Origin: Halorussus litoreus
GTDB lineage: Archaea > Halobacteriota > Halobacteria > Halobacteriales > Haladaptataceae
NCBI RefSeq assembly: GCF_003382685.1
Contig: NZ_QLVG01000001.1
Coordinates: 62,001 to 126,000 of the forward strand
Length of the DNA: 64,000 bases
Direction of reading: 5' to 3'
Of the stretch, positions 27,601 to 35,294 are shown one piece after another. The first letter of the stretch is position 1; every line of letters begins with the position of its first letter. Made by a program: the position numbers and the translations under genes. The notes below the pieces were generated by a model, which saw nothing but the letters and a program-made list of their open reading frames with translations, was not told the DNA's origin and ran no database searches.

Positions 27601-27680
27601 GCGAGGACCTCGCGGAGGTCGGATTCCAGATGGGGTTTCTCCGCGAGGAGGTCGTCGGTCGCCTCGCGTACGTCGGTCAT
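24645..27680 (-). CDS. STT3/AglB-like membrane protein with C-terminal LamG-like domain
   Basis: I chose ATG 27680 (MTDVREATDD). The 1011-residue protein has an N-terminal soluble winged-helix-like part (1-75) and about 11-13 membrane helices (105-590). These carry oligosaccharyltransferase landmarks: SNDPYLYRYW in the first outer loop (about 138) and GFADHHAFDYPW (about 248). The outer domain starts at about 600. Where AglB has WWDYG, this protein reads SQWGRNRMYNYFVNG (about 620). The last 180 residues form a jelly-roll: YWPFENPGDGTAYD, then WHHAALTWNGSTVTLYLDG and GAIDDLRIYERSLS. It could be a specialised glycan transferase or an inactive relative. It is not the canonical AglB. Confidence 0.85.
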   Translation of the reverse strand: MTDVREATDDLLAEKPHLESDLREVLAVDADADGWTFDEVPVDSGAFGELVSRDIVAKDSGEYEIADPAAVRSSLDGDAAVEAEADSEPTLPSGPGFSLSLPSVSRAEAGALAGAFAFLVLVRTYIFPSVFRGEHVVLPSNDPYLYRYWVEQLAAESTGSFDLSALSTVSQNMAHGEPLLVGTLWWATSFLGGADASGVVLAFYPVVSALVVGVLVYLLAKLLTGDPRVGLAAVLLLAVVPAFAYRTGLGFADHHAFDYPWLALTAVALVSLSRVDPEALSTPRPWLASGVLGVAVAGQVLAWEAGPLLIGALSVYVAVRAVAEVRADRSPLTFTAPILAGLALASLLSHLAHTGFGWQTDVVAYSSVLLFVGVAGVGVLGEAFRRANLPAFVFGTAEVAGALGGLAVIFAFLPSYASVLSGRLDFLLFRTGVAENNSIFAGGPSGILLGPILELGLVWILGVPVLVLASRRAYRHDHPAWLVVVTYGWYFVALATLQRRFVGELAPFMAIAAGWGFVALAAKLDVTRPPVFDRNVVNPNTSGWLETAERSSADESPPFELPSRSTFTALAILFLFVASAGGVQTAVRHEQVKIDDQRFEAATWMDGYAEDQSWEYPEDYVFSQWGRNRMYNYFVNGESRSYTYAEDNYERFLGGTDSARWYEELRDRGNFVVTKNVETNGRVSPETNYARLHQRYGSSGSNGADGAAHYRAVYASDDESVKVFTLVPGATITGKVQPNSNLTTSTEVDIEGGSFTYERTVSTNEFGVYELTVPHPGSYEIGDRTVEVSEDDVSSGERVNLLGDSGAYWPFENPGDGTAYDIRSGNHMNASSGEWVEGHNGSAIALDESDRLRADASPSIDGNGNVTLSTWFRTEEGVDYENDVKYPRIALKGEPTAFENTMGYQISMSRGTLLGGLGDGPGAATVRGPRVDDGEWHHAALTWNGSTVTLYLDGTVVDRAQWSGDVGNDDPLMVGRGFPGAIDDLRIYERSLSADEVANLYSSGDENETAD

Positions 27681-28545
27681 GGTGGTCGAATAACGTGAAG
27701 GGCGCATAAACCCTACGACACCCGGTGGATATGGAGGGACTTGTACACCCCCATTATTGAAGTTTTTAGTTCAAATAACGGTGTTCTCGGCATAATGCTC
27801 CAGTTAGTCAATCTAACCAGAAACCTCATCAACGACGATTACTTTTATCACTGTTCGGAATATTGTTTCGTTCAGATATTGTTATATATAACCAGTCCAC
27901 CACATATAATCATTATATCTCTTACCTCTGGAACCTCACTATTCGTCAATAACGACGACGCCAACAACATCCACCCGTCAATCAATAATCTAGTAGTAGA
28001 ATGGAGAACAAAACGACCTCGATAACCTACTCCGTTTTCAACCGCCCGACTAAGCTGACAATACCTTTAAAGTCGAGATTCTAGATATTCTATCGAGGAC
28101 CCATGAATACGAACGGGCGATAGTCACAACTGAAAATAGGAGTAGTAACTTCGATGGCACGAGAATACTTATTCTCGTTGAAACGGAAACCCGAACAGCG
28201 CGAACGGGAGTGTCAAAATCCAAGATATGACCGGTGTGACTACCAGAGGAAACCGGATTTGGAGATTGGCGGATACAGCGTTGAATTCGAACGGGAACGA
28301 CTACCTGACAGGAAGCGTCGCCGGCCCGAGGAATGGCTTCCGTAACTATATTGATGACCCCCGTCATTTTGGGCAGTAGCAATCGATGGCACACAAGTGC
28401 TCGCGTAAAATCCAACAAACAATGTGATGTACGCAAAGACGCGGGGCCCATTCGTGATTCACAATTCATTTGAGTCGCTTAACTGTTACAAGGTCGACAT
28501 TAGTAACAATTCTATCTAGTAGTAAAGTAAGGAAATAACCAAGGA
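27681..28545. other. Long AT-rich non-coding stretch, possibly decayed
   Basis: These 865 bases between the STT3-like gene and the beta-helix gene are much more AT-rich than the core genes. Short frames exist, for example 27741-28025 (+) and 28154-28345 (+, MAREYLFSLKRKPEQRE), but their composition is not that of haloarchaeal protein and no family is recognisable. The part before 28546 must contain the promoter of the beta-helix gene. I read it as a junction of transferred DNA. Confidence 0.5.
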
Positions 28546-30405
28546 ATGACCAATAAGGAGCCCAGCGAATCAAAAACTTCGAACGGGATGAATCGTCGAG
28601 ATATTCTCAAAGTGGGTAGCGGGTTGAGTATTGGCACACTTCTTCTGAGTAGCGATAACGGCAAGATCGCGACTATCGATGAGAGAGATGCGGACATTGG
28701 GGGTGACGGAGCGATTTTAGACATTCGAGAATACGATGCGGATCCAACAGGTAGAGTGGAATCCGATAGTGCTTTTGAGGCCGCAATCGCTGACGCAGAT
28801 GAAGGGGATACAATTCTATTTCAGGACGGAGAGTTTTTGATCGAGGACGACACACATGTGATTAACAAATCACTTACGATAAAGGGGGTAAATGCGACCC
28901 TTCTCCGGTCTACCCATGGGTGGGAGATGACACCACAAGGGTGGGGGAAGGCAGCAATCGCGTTTCGTGGGGGCGGACCGACTGGAGAAAAAACACAACT
29001 ATCTGATAATGTATCGCGTGGCGATAGTTCAATCCCGGTAAGTAACATAAATTTGTTCCAAGTTGGTGATCGAGTGCAAGTCCGAGAAGGTAGTCAGCCG
29101 GGGGAGCTTGGTCAAGGTGTTCCCGCTTTCAAATTCCAATTAGGAAAAATCGAAAAGGTTGACACGGAAAAAAGTAAAATTTGGTTAACAGATAATCTCG
29201 GTTATGATATTAGTGCCGCAAATGGAGAAGTTGAAATCATCAAGCTTATTCAGAATCCGTCAATCGAAGGGCTAAAAGCCGACTCAGGGGCCGGGACAGC
29301 AGACTGGTTTCTGATGGAATGGGTAGAAGATGGGACCTATCGGAATATCACTACTTGGGGCGGATCACGGTTCATCCAAAGATTCAATAATAGTTGGGGC
29401 GTTCAGAACATCCGCCCGAAAGCAAGCCACGCCGATAGTGAGGGGCCCGGGGAAGGAGAGATGATATACTTCGGCCGGTGTAACGACGTTTTTGTAAGTT
29501 CGCCACACGTCGAAGATTGCCGTCGAGGTGTGGACTTAACGAAAGGAACTCATGGGGTCACCGTCTTCAATCCCCACGTCTATAATTTTAAGAGTACGGG
29601 GATCAGTCAGCACAACGACCTCGGGAATGACATCACGATTATCGGCGGTCATCTCACTGCCAATCCAACGAACACCATCGCAGGTGATGGTATTGAACAT
29701 CGCGGAGGGAAAATGGTCATTACTGGAACTACTATCGTGCCTCGACGAGCGGGAGTTAACGTCAAGGGGGTCGCCGAGAACCTCCATATTGATGGCGTGA
29801 CGGTAGAACCGCATAAAGGGCTGGGTGATAGAGGGGATGTCCTTCGATTGAATACAAATGTGGACGCAAACGTTGAGCTTGCGGTTCAAGACCCAGGGAA
29901 TGACCTTGCGTACTCGGCATCCTTTCGGGGCCACTCGCACAACAACGTCACCTTGAATCTCCACGGTGATGTGCCTCCAGTTCGGATGCAGTCCGCAAAC
30001 TACAGAAACATCAACCTTAAGGGGTCGTTCTTCCATCCACACGACCGGCATGGGTTGTATGGAACACCAGGGGCAGGCGATCTATGGAAGTCGATTAGTA
30101 TAGCATACGACCACAGTGGAGGTGGTCACGGGGTACTGATTTCTCCTCAAGAGGGTGGGATGGTTCGTAACCTCAATATTAAGGGTGTTTCATTAACCAC
30201 GAATGACATGAGTGTCGAGATTCGTGATGGCCTCGATAGCCTAAGAAACGTCTGCATTACGGATTGTTACCTTAATGCAAGAGAGGGCAATGAAATTAAC
30301 ATCCAGGAAGAGGACCTCAACAGAGCCTGGATTAAGAATAATCGAGCACCGTCGATTTCAGTTCATCCGGACGCGACGAACGTAATAATAGAAGGCAACC
30401 AGTAA
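28546..30405 (+). CDS. Tat-exported right-handed beta-helix (pectate-lyase-like) protein
   Basis: The 619-residue product has a twin-arginine signal: NRRDILKVGSGLSIG (about 16-30) followed by a hydrophobic stretch. The mature part begins with the pectate-lyase-3-like segment LDIREYDADPTGRVESDSAFEAA (about 58-80), common to phage tail spikes and surface beta-helix enzymes. It continues as a repetitive parallel beta-helix with many N and G turns. It is AT-rich with codon use unlike the sulfur genes. An exported polysaccharide lyase, hydrolase or glycan-binding role is plausible, but no catalytic site is identifiable. Confidence 0.75.
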   Translation: MTNKEPSESKTSNGMNRRDILKVGSGLSIGTLLLSSDNGKIATIDERDADIGGDGAILDIREYDADPTGRVESDSAFEAAIADADEGDTILFQDGEFLIEDDTHVINKSLTIKGVNATLLRSTHGWEMTPQGWGKAAIAFRGGGPTGEKTQLSDNVSRGDSSIPVSNINLFQVGDRVQVREGSQPGELGQGVPAFKFQLGKIEKVDTEKSKIWLTDNLGYDISAANGEVEIIKLIQNPSIEGLKADSGAGTADWFLMEWVEDGTYRNITTWGGSRFIQRFNNSWGVQNIRPKASHADSEGPGEGEMIYFGRCNDVFVSSPHVEDCRRGVDLTKGTHGVTVFNPHVYNFKSTGISQHNDLGNDITIIGGHLTANPTNTIAGDGIEHRGGKMVITGTTIVPRRAGVNVKGVAENLHIDGVTVEPHKGLGDRGDVLRLNTNVDANVELAVQDPGNDLAYSASFRGHSHNNVTLNLHGDVPPVRMQSANYRNINLKGSFFHPHDRHGLYGTPGAGDLWKSISIAYDHSGGGHGVLISPQEGGMVRNLNIKGVSLTTNDMSVEIRDGLDSLRNVCITDCYLNAREGNEINIQEEDLNRAWIKNNRAPSISVHPDATNVIIEGNQ

Positions 30406-30544
30406 GTTCGGTATGCACTCTACACCACACTACCATCATTTATCCTACATTTTTAACTCGTTGTCTCTGAGTAAGATTGTGGATTATTTCGTGATTCTAC
30501 GGTGTGGCGGAATTGATTTATAGCAGTCTTCCGACGCTCGACGT

Positions 30545-31792
30545 ATGGGATTTACGCGGCGCGCAATTCTCGCTGTCGCCGGATTGGCGGGACTCTCAGG
30601 TTGTACCGAACCTAAAACGAATCCCTCAGAAGGTCAACAAACGAAAAAGCCCGACAATATTGATCGGACCTCACAACAGTCTAACAAAAGAGGCGAGCTA
30701 ACCCGCCCAGTGAACAACGAATGGGTCCGTACAAGTGAGCAATCCACTGTCATCTCGCCTCACGCAAACATTAAAGCCTACGGCGCAGTCGGCGATGGCT
30801 CTGTCGACGATACCCAAACTTTCCGCGACGCCCGCGATGCGGTTGACGTTGGTGACACTATTTTCGTTCCGGACGGTGACTTCCTAATTTCCGAATCTTT
30901 CGAACTACAGGGGCGATCGCTCAAAGGTGTTGGCCGACACACCAGTACTATTATTGCAGATAGAGGTGGGGTTTGGAAAACAGGTGGCCCATCGAACGCG
31001 ACTGCCGTCATTTATACGCGAGAGGACTGCGACATGTCGATAACGGCTCTTGGCGTTGACGGACAGGGTGAAGACGCCGCTGGAATCGCAGCGTTCGGCG
31101 GGGATAACATCGAATTTACCAATAACTTCGTCAGAGATACTTCGGACTCAGGGATTCAGTTGTATGGGAACGACTTGACGGATACATCGTGTATTCGGGA
31201 TGCCACGGTCACAGATAATCTTGTAAAATCCTGCGAATGGAATTATGTGATGGACGGGCATGTTCTTAACTCTGCCATCCAAAACAATCGGTCAAGGGAT
31301 GCTGGCACGGCACATGTCTCTATCGATAATGATGAATCTGCAGAAACGCAAGAAATCCGAGCGTGCATCGTATCCGGAAATACCTGTTGGGGGCATACTA
31401 CAATTAACAATAGTCCGAGCGGAGCAATCCGGAGTATCGGGTCTGGGAACACAATTGTTCATATAAATGATAACTACATCTATGATTGGCCTGAAACCGC
31501 AATCCTGCTTGCGAACACGACCGGCCGGGTGTCTGAAAATACGCTCCAAGGTAACGAGTCTTCTCCGCAATCTATCGGGGTTCTACTTGATAGGACGAAA
31601 GATGGACTCCTTATCACCGGGAACTCAATCTGCGAAGCGGACGTTGGAATTAAGAGTCAAAATAGACCCGATTGGCCGCGGATCATGGATAACGTCCTCA
31701 AAAACGTAACAACAGAGTTTAATATTACTATGCAATCAGACTGGGTAATAGAGCGGAACTATACGAATGACGGAACTGATGTAAGTCCCTGA
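30545..31792 (+). CDS. Tat lipoprotein with beta-helix (pectate-lyase-3-like) fold
   Basis: The 415-residue protein starts MGFTRRAILAVAGLAGLSGC: a twin arginine, hydrophobic core and a lipobox ending in Cys, typical of haloarchaeal lipoproteins. After a polar linker, KAYGAVGDGSVDDTQTFRDA (about 78-97) is the conserved start of the pectate-lyase-3 superfamily. The rest is a run of beta-helix coils rich in N-x-I/V and G. It is likely anchored to the outer face and acts on or binds the cell-surface glycan. The preceding gene has the same fold and may be a paralog. Confidence 0.8.
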   Translation: MGFTRRAILAVAGLAGLSGCTEPKTNPSEGQQTKKPDNIDRTSQQSNKRGELTRPVNNEWVRTSEQSTVISPHANIKAYGAVGDGSVDDTQTFRDARDAVDVGDTIFVPDGDFLISESFELQGRSLKGVGRHTSTIIADRGGVWKTGGPSNATAVIYTREDCDMSITALGVDGQGEDAAGIAAFGGDNIEFTNNFVRDTSDSGIQLYGNDLTDTSCIRDATVTDNLVKSCEWNYVMDGHVLNSAIQNNRSRDAGTAHVSIDNDESAETQEIRACIVSGNTCWGHTTINNSPSGAIRSIGSGNTIVHINDNYIYDWPETAILLANTTGRVSENTLQGNESSPQSIGVLLDRTKDGLLITGNSICEADVGIKSQNRPDWPRIMDNVLKNVTTEFNITMQSDWVIERNYTNDGTDVSP

Positions 31793-32027
31793 ATCGTTAG
31801 GTCCACATACGTGCTTTCTTCTAATCGAATAATTTCGCCTGTTAGTGACTATGAGATGCTTTTGGTCACACCCATATGAGTTTAAATGAAGGAGGCAGCA
31901 AGTACTGTCGATCACCCATCGAGTTCACGCTCCGTGAACTCATCGAGCACGACCACCCTAGCGACAGAGACAGCACCGACCTCCCTCGGCTATCGTGATT
32001 CCGTACTCGTCCTCCTATTCAGAGCCC
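31793..32027. other. Intergenic region, one tiny frame
   Basis: A 40-codon frame (31876-31998, +, MSLNEGGSKYCRSPIEFTLR) is the only candidate. It contains an inverted repeat in DNA (GAGTTCACGCTCCGTGAACTC, arms GAGTTCACG/CGTGAACTC), so it may be a regulatory hairpin rather than a gene. Nothing else is recognisable. Confidence 0.35.
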
Positions 32028-32162
32028 CTACGGTGGCCAGAGCCTCCACCCAAGGAATCGTGTGATGACGAGCACGGCGAAGAGGTACACTGACACTAGA
32101 ATACCGAGGTGATACAGCTTCGAGTAAACTGGGAGCCCGGAATCGTGACTGTGTATGCTCAT
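32028..32162 (-). CDS. Small single-pass membrane protein
   Basis: The 44-residue product is a short polar N-terminus (MSIHSHDSGLPVYSKLY) followed by one transmembrane helix (HLGILVSVYLFAVLVITRF) and a WRLWPP end. Its ATG overlaps the TGA of the small frame upstream (ATGA at 32159-32162), which supports translation. No family is known to me. It is too short for usual gene calling. Confidence 0.42.
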   Translation of the reverse strand: MSIHSHDSGLPVYSKLYHLGILVSVYLFAVLVITRFLGWRLWPP

Positions 32163-32305
32163 ATTGTCGAGGACGTAGTCCGTTGGATGCTTCCACCAAT
32201 TGGCTGGCTCGTGTCGTGCCGTAGGACGTCAGGTGATAAGTCGACCGTGCGCGTGACCGTCCCGCTATTCACGCGGACGCTGTCGAGCACCGATAGAACC
32301 ATCAT
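32159..32305 (-). CDS. Small unassigned protein coupled to the membrane peptide
   Basis: Two adjacent ATGs (32305, 32302) start a 48-residue frame rich in Val/Thr/Ser (MMVLSVLDSVRVNSG), ending at TGA overlapping the next ATG. The same frame is open back to a TAG near 32394 and reads DTVTVEAWLLDRRNGPLSTR. This could therefore be the 3' end of a longer secreted or beta-rich protein that lost its start. Function is unknown. Confidence 0.35.
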   Translation of the reverse strand: MMVLSVLDSVRVNSGTVTRTVDLSPDVLRHDTSQPIGGSIQRTTSSTI

Positions 32306-32585
32306 GGCCACTCGTGTGGATAGGGGCCCATTCCGGCGGTCGAGTAACCAAGCTTCGACCGTGACCGTGTCCTTGTTCTGCGAACGCCCTATAGTCTAAA
32401 TACTAATATATAGCCTGCATGACTAGTGGGAGGATGTAACGCGACTTCACCAAATCAACCGAGGACGATTCATTCTACTATCGGCCTATTAGAAATCCGA
32501 GCTAGCGGTGGTGACGCGTTATCTGGCCATTAACCGGGATTGCCAATACGGTACCCCTGATTCTGAGTTGATACCCTTCCTTCGA

Positions 32586-32690
32586 GCAGTGGGTCTTGCT
32601 GTGAACTTGTTCACCACACTCGATTGAGTGAATGAACGACTATCATCTCATGTTCATCTCGCAGATGTAAGAGATGAGCTGACCCACTGC
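32586..32690. repeat. Structured 105-bp element with 10-bp terminal inverted repeats
   Basis: GCAGTGGGTC at 32586-32595 is the exact reverse complement of GACCCACTGC at 32681-32690. Between them lie the palindrome GTGAACTTGTTCAC (32601-32614) and an inner inverted pair CATCTC (32644) / GAGATG (32671). The whole 32306-32791 interval lacks a gene. This is a candidate origin, partition site or small mobile element. Confidence 0.6.
32601..32614. promoter_or_regulatory. Palindromic operator-like site GTGAAC-TT-GTTCAC
   Basis: A perfect 14-base palindrome. The same arms recur as GTGAAC-TG-GTTCAC at 32811-32824, and a diverged copy lies at 32838-32853. It lies 178 bases beyond the end of the HTH gene at 32792. 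Confidence 0.6.
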
Positions 32691-32791
32691 GTAGTAGCCG
32701 ACCCGTGAGAGGGCCTCCGCATTCGAGACCACCGATGCGATTGGCCGGTGTCCATCTCGCGAGTGTCCGCGCAGATACGGTTCTGCGTTCT

Positions 32792-33364
32792 TTACCGGGA
32801 CGTTCTTGTGGTGAACTGGTTCACACTCCCGCTTTCAGTGCGAACTTGCTCACAATCGACGAGCAGGGCCTTCTGTTTCCGTTTGGTCCCGTTCCCGGTC
32901 TGAACACGTGTGGGGTCGCGCACGCTCACCCCCTTGATCTCCGTTGCCATCGCTTCGATCAAGTCGTAGGCGTAGCGTCGCGATACACCGGCACAGCCCC
33001 GTACTTCATTCGGCGTCACCGAAACCTTCGACTCCCCGTTTCGTTTGTTCTGGGCGAACGCCAGGATCGCCGCGAACTTCTCCTCTTTCGAGGTCGGCTC
33101 CTGGCCGATGGTACCGAGCTGCGCGAGCCGCTGTTCCACCTTGTCGAGTCGTTCGCTTTGCTCCTCAAACTGTAAATTGAACGCGCGCCCGGCGTCGGGA
33201 AGGTCGCCGACGGTGTCGATGTCAATGCCTGATATCTGACGGATAGTTCCTTTCAACACCGGCACATCCCGGTTCACCACCGTCGACAGGTCTTCCCGGA
33301 GCGTCGCCACGTCACGCCCGAGTGCGGCAAGTCGAGCCTCGAGTTCCGAGGTGTCTCCCGTCAT
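32792..33364 (-). CDS. Coiled-coil/winged-helix DNA-binding protein of plasmid type
   Basis: I chose ATG 33364; the frame upstream is antisense-like. The 190-residue product has a heptad coiled coil (about 5-95, including LEARLAALGRDVATLRE and EEQSERLDKVEQRLAQL). A helix-turn-helix-like part follows (about 110-150: VTPNEVRGCAGVSRRYAYDLI). Such layout is common for haloarchaeal plasmid maintenance proteins. The start overlaps the preceding stop (ATGA), making a three-gene operon with the two zinc-binding genes. Palindromes at its own 3' end are candidate binding sites. Function is inferred only. Confidence 0.65.
   Translation of the reverse strand: MTGDTSELEARLAALGRDVATLREDLSTVVNRDVPVLKGTIRQISGIDIDTVGDLPDAGRAFNLQFEEQSERLDKVEQRLAQLGTIGQEPTSKEEKFAAILAFAQNKRNGESKVSVTPNEVRGCAGVSRRYAYDLIEAMATEIKGVSVRDPTRVQTGNGTKRKQKALLVDCEQVRTESGSVNQFTTRTSR
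32811..32824. promoter_or_regulatory. Palindromic operator-like site GTGAAC-TG-GTTCAC
   Basis: A perfect palindrome lying inside the last codons of the HTH gene (VNQFTT). A diverged neighbour, GTGCGAACTTGCTCAC, follows at 32838-32853. Repeated sites of one type near a DNA-binding gene suggest autoregulation, partition or iterons. Confidence 0.55.
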
Positions 33365-33756
33365 GGATCGTGTCCCTCCGCTGGCGGGCTGAACGCAACC
33401 AGTTCGACCTCGAGAAGACACAGCCGATGACTCCGATCGTGTGGCCGCGAGACTACGCCAAGCCACGCCTGCACGACGACCTCGCTGGTTCCGACGGTCG
33501 GTGTGGGAATCTCATCAGGAGCACACGCCTGACAGTAGCACCGCGCCAAATACCACTCCTGCTCGTCGGCTGGCTGGTACGCGTACACAGAAGTGGCCTG
33601 GCCTTCGGTAATCGACTCGCCACAACAGGTACAGACCGCCGTAAGATCCGGCAGTCCGACCTGAACACCAGCCAGCACTTGCGCTGGCGTACTCTGGATG
33701 ACTGGCTGGTCCCGTCCCGTTCCCGCATGTCCACACTCGGTAGACGGGTCGTCCAT
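33361..33756 (-). CDS. Cysteine-rich zinc-ribbon-type protein, haloarchaeal accessory
   Basis: From ATG 33756, overlapping the upstream TAA by one base, the product has 131 residues. Its core is a treble-clef-like Cys arrangement: AVCTCCGESITEGQ, a VYAYQPADEQEWYLARCY strand pair and CQACAPDEI, giving two CxxC pairs about 35 residues apart. Proteins of this kind recur on haloarchaeal plasmids next to replication genes. Biochemical role is unknown. Confidence 0.65.
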   Translation of the reverse strand: MDDPSTECGHAGTGRDQPVIQSTPAQVLAGVQVGLPDLTAVCTCCGESITEGQATSVYAYQPADEQEWYLARCYCQACAPDEIPTPTVGTSEVVVQAWLGVVSRPHDRSHRLCLLEVELVAFSPPAEGHDP

Positions 33757-34001
33757 TAGGCCTCCCCTCCAGCAAGTGGTCCGATATACCGGCGTCGTCG
33801 GGCACCGCATTCAGGACACGGTTCTGACCCATCCGTATAGTACGTCTCGCCGCACGCAGTACATTCATGATGGAGTTCTTCGTCATGCACATCATCTTGG
33901 TTGGGGGTGTTCGAGTCGTGAATTATGTCACGCCGGATGGCCCGCTTACACTCAGTGCAATAGCGACCCTTGCATCGGCCGCCGCAGTGCTGACAACTCA
34001 T
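33756..34001 (-). CDS. Small double zinc-ribbon protein
   Basis: The 81-residue protein has two zinc-ribbon halves: CQHCGGRCKGRYCTEC at the N-terminus and CTACGETYYTDGSEPCPEC at about 48-66, each with paired CxxC motifs. An RRRRY basic segment follows. It may bind nucleic acid or protein. It is the first gene of the three-gene operon and faces the HTH gene at 34205 divergently. An inverted repeat (TTCAC-TCCAG-GTGAA, about 34060-34075) sits in the shared upstream region. Confidence 0.65.
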   Translation of the reverse strand: MSCQHCGGRCKGRYCTECKRAIRRDIIHDSNTPNQDDVHDEELHHECTACGETYYTDGSEPCPECGARRRRYIGPLAGGEA

Positions 34002-34204
34002 CGGTCGATACTCCGTAAACCGTACCCTTCAAGTCCGGTTGGCTCGAATTCATTTATGCTTCACTCCAGGTGAAGCGCGAAGTCGGGCGCTGCAACGCCT
34101 GACTGCGTTTTCAGCAGTCTCGCGCTTCCTTCGCTAGTTCATGCTCCACCGCCAAAAAGATAGCGTTGTAAGCTTACATTGAGGGCCCACAATATCATTT
34201 TACA

Positions 34205-34486
34205 ATGGGGGCTGATGTAGTAACCCTTCTTACGGAGGCAATCAAACCAGCAGATATGCTCGAAACGGATGATCTACGTGATGTCGACAAGGAGATACTG
34301 GAATACATGGTAGAAGGTCGAGTCACACCCGTTTACTGTAAGAAACGACTCGAAGAATCAGGTCAAAAATACTCCCGGGGATATGTTCAAGAACGACTCT
34401 CAAGATTCGTCGAACATGAACATGCAGAGAATTTGCTCGAAACGGGGTTATATGAGCTTGTTAATGATCCACGCGAATATGAGTGA
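34205..34486 (+). CDS. Small winged-helix regulator
   Basis: The 93-residue product is all winged helix: DLRDVDKEILEYMVEGRVTPVYC (first helices), then KKRLEESGQKYSRGYVQERLSRFVEHEHAE (recognition helix and wing) and a short acidic end. It resembles haloarchaeal PhiH1/MarR-like small repressors. It is transcribed away from the zinc-ribbon operon and could control it. It is AT-richer than neighbouring genes. Confidence 0.7.
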   Translation: MGADVVTLLTEAIKPADMLETDDLRDVDKEILEYMVEGRVTPVYCKKRLEESGQKYSRGYVQERLSRFVEHEHAENLLETGLYELVNDPREYE

Positions 34487-34589
34487 GGCTGTTCAGGAGT
34501 ATGAGGAATAGGGGTCTCTATGCCATCTAGAATCTTTTTTCATCCGCTTACGGATCGATGGTAAGCCCATCTGTTGTTTGCTACCTTGA

Positions 34590-35294
34590 CTATCCCGTAA
34601 TCTCCGCGATACCCTCGCGCCACATCGCCTGCAGCCCCTCGAACCGCAGCTCCGCCAGTTCGTCGGGCGCCACTCCCGACTCCCCACTGTCTGCAGTCTC
34701 GGCCGACCCCGCGTCGTCCTCGTCACCGGTGCCATCGGACTCGTCGGACAGCCAGTCCTCCGCGAACTCCACCGCCAGCGAGTCGTCGAGGGTGTCCTCG
34801 ACGGCATCCAGCACCAGTGCACCCTCGTCGTGGCGGCCAATCCACGTCTCGAGGTCGACGCCCAACACCGCCTCGGCAAACTGCTGATACGCATGCCACT
34901 GCATATACAGGTCGGCGAACAACCCGTTGACGTGGTCGGCACGCTCGGCGGCCCGGTCACGGGCTGCGTCGGAGAGCCCCTCATCGCGGGAGATCCCCAC
35001 GATGGTCGTGAACCGCTGTTGTTGTTTCACGAGTTCGTAGTGGAGCAGCGTCGTGTGGAGGTCGTAGAGCGCGTGCCGCCCCAACAGCAGTGCCAACCGT
35101 CCGCGCTCGGTGAACGCCCGGTCCGTGGCTCGATAGTGATACCGTGGACAGGTGCCGACGAGCCGTTCGACCCACCGATCGTTGCCCGCCGCCTGGGCTT
35201 CGAGGACGAGTTGGAGCCGCTCGTCGGGGGACAGGTCGCCGAGGACCTCCTTGCTCACCTCGTCGATCTCGTTCTCGAGGCGGCGCTTGGTCAT
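34590..35294 (-). CDS. Hypothetical protein of the Orc1/Cdc6 operon
   Basis: The 234-residue protein is helical and acidic, with a conserved-looking core (SPDERLQLVLEAQAAGNDRWVERL, then a CPRYHY element) and an acidic tail (about 170-205, DESDGTGDEDDAGSAETAD) followed by a final helix. It overlaps the 85-residue gene upstream by four bases and is the last gene of the run that starts with Orc1/Cdc6. I do not recognise its function. Context suggests replication or maintenance of an accessory replicon. Confidence 0.7.
   Translation of the reverse strand: MTKRRLENEIDEVSKEVLGDLSPDERLQLVLEAQAAGNDRWVERLVGTCPRYHYRATDRAFTERGRLALLLGRHALYDLHTTLLHYELVKQQQRFTTIVGISRDEGLSDAARDRAAERADHVNGLFADLYMQWHAYQQFAEAVLGVDLETWIGRHDEGALVLDAVEDTLDDSLAVEFAEDWLSDESDGTGDEDDAGSAETADSGESGVAPDELAELRFEGLQAMWREGIAEITG

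Noticed and set aside
27741-28025. 94-codon AT-rich frame as a gene
   Set aside because: Amino-acid composition (Asn, Ile, Ser rich) and lack of any family or promoter fit random AT-rich DNA.
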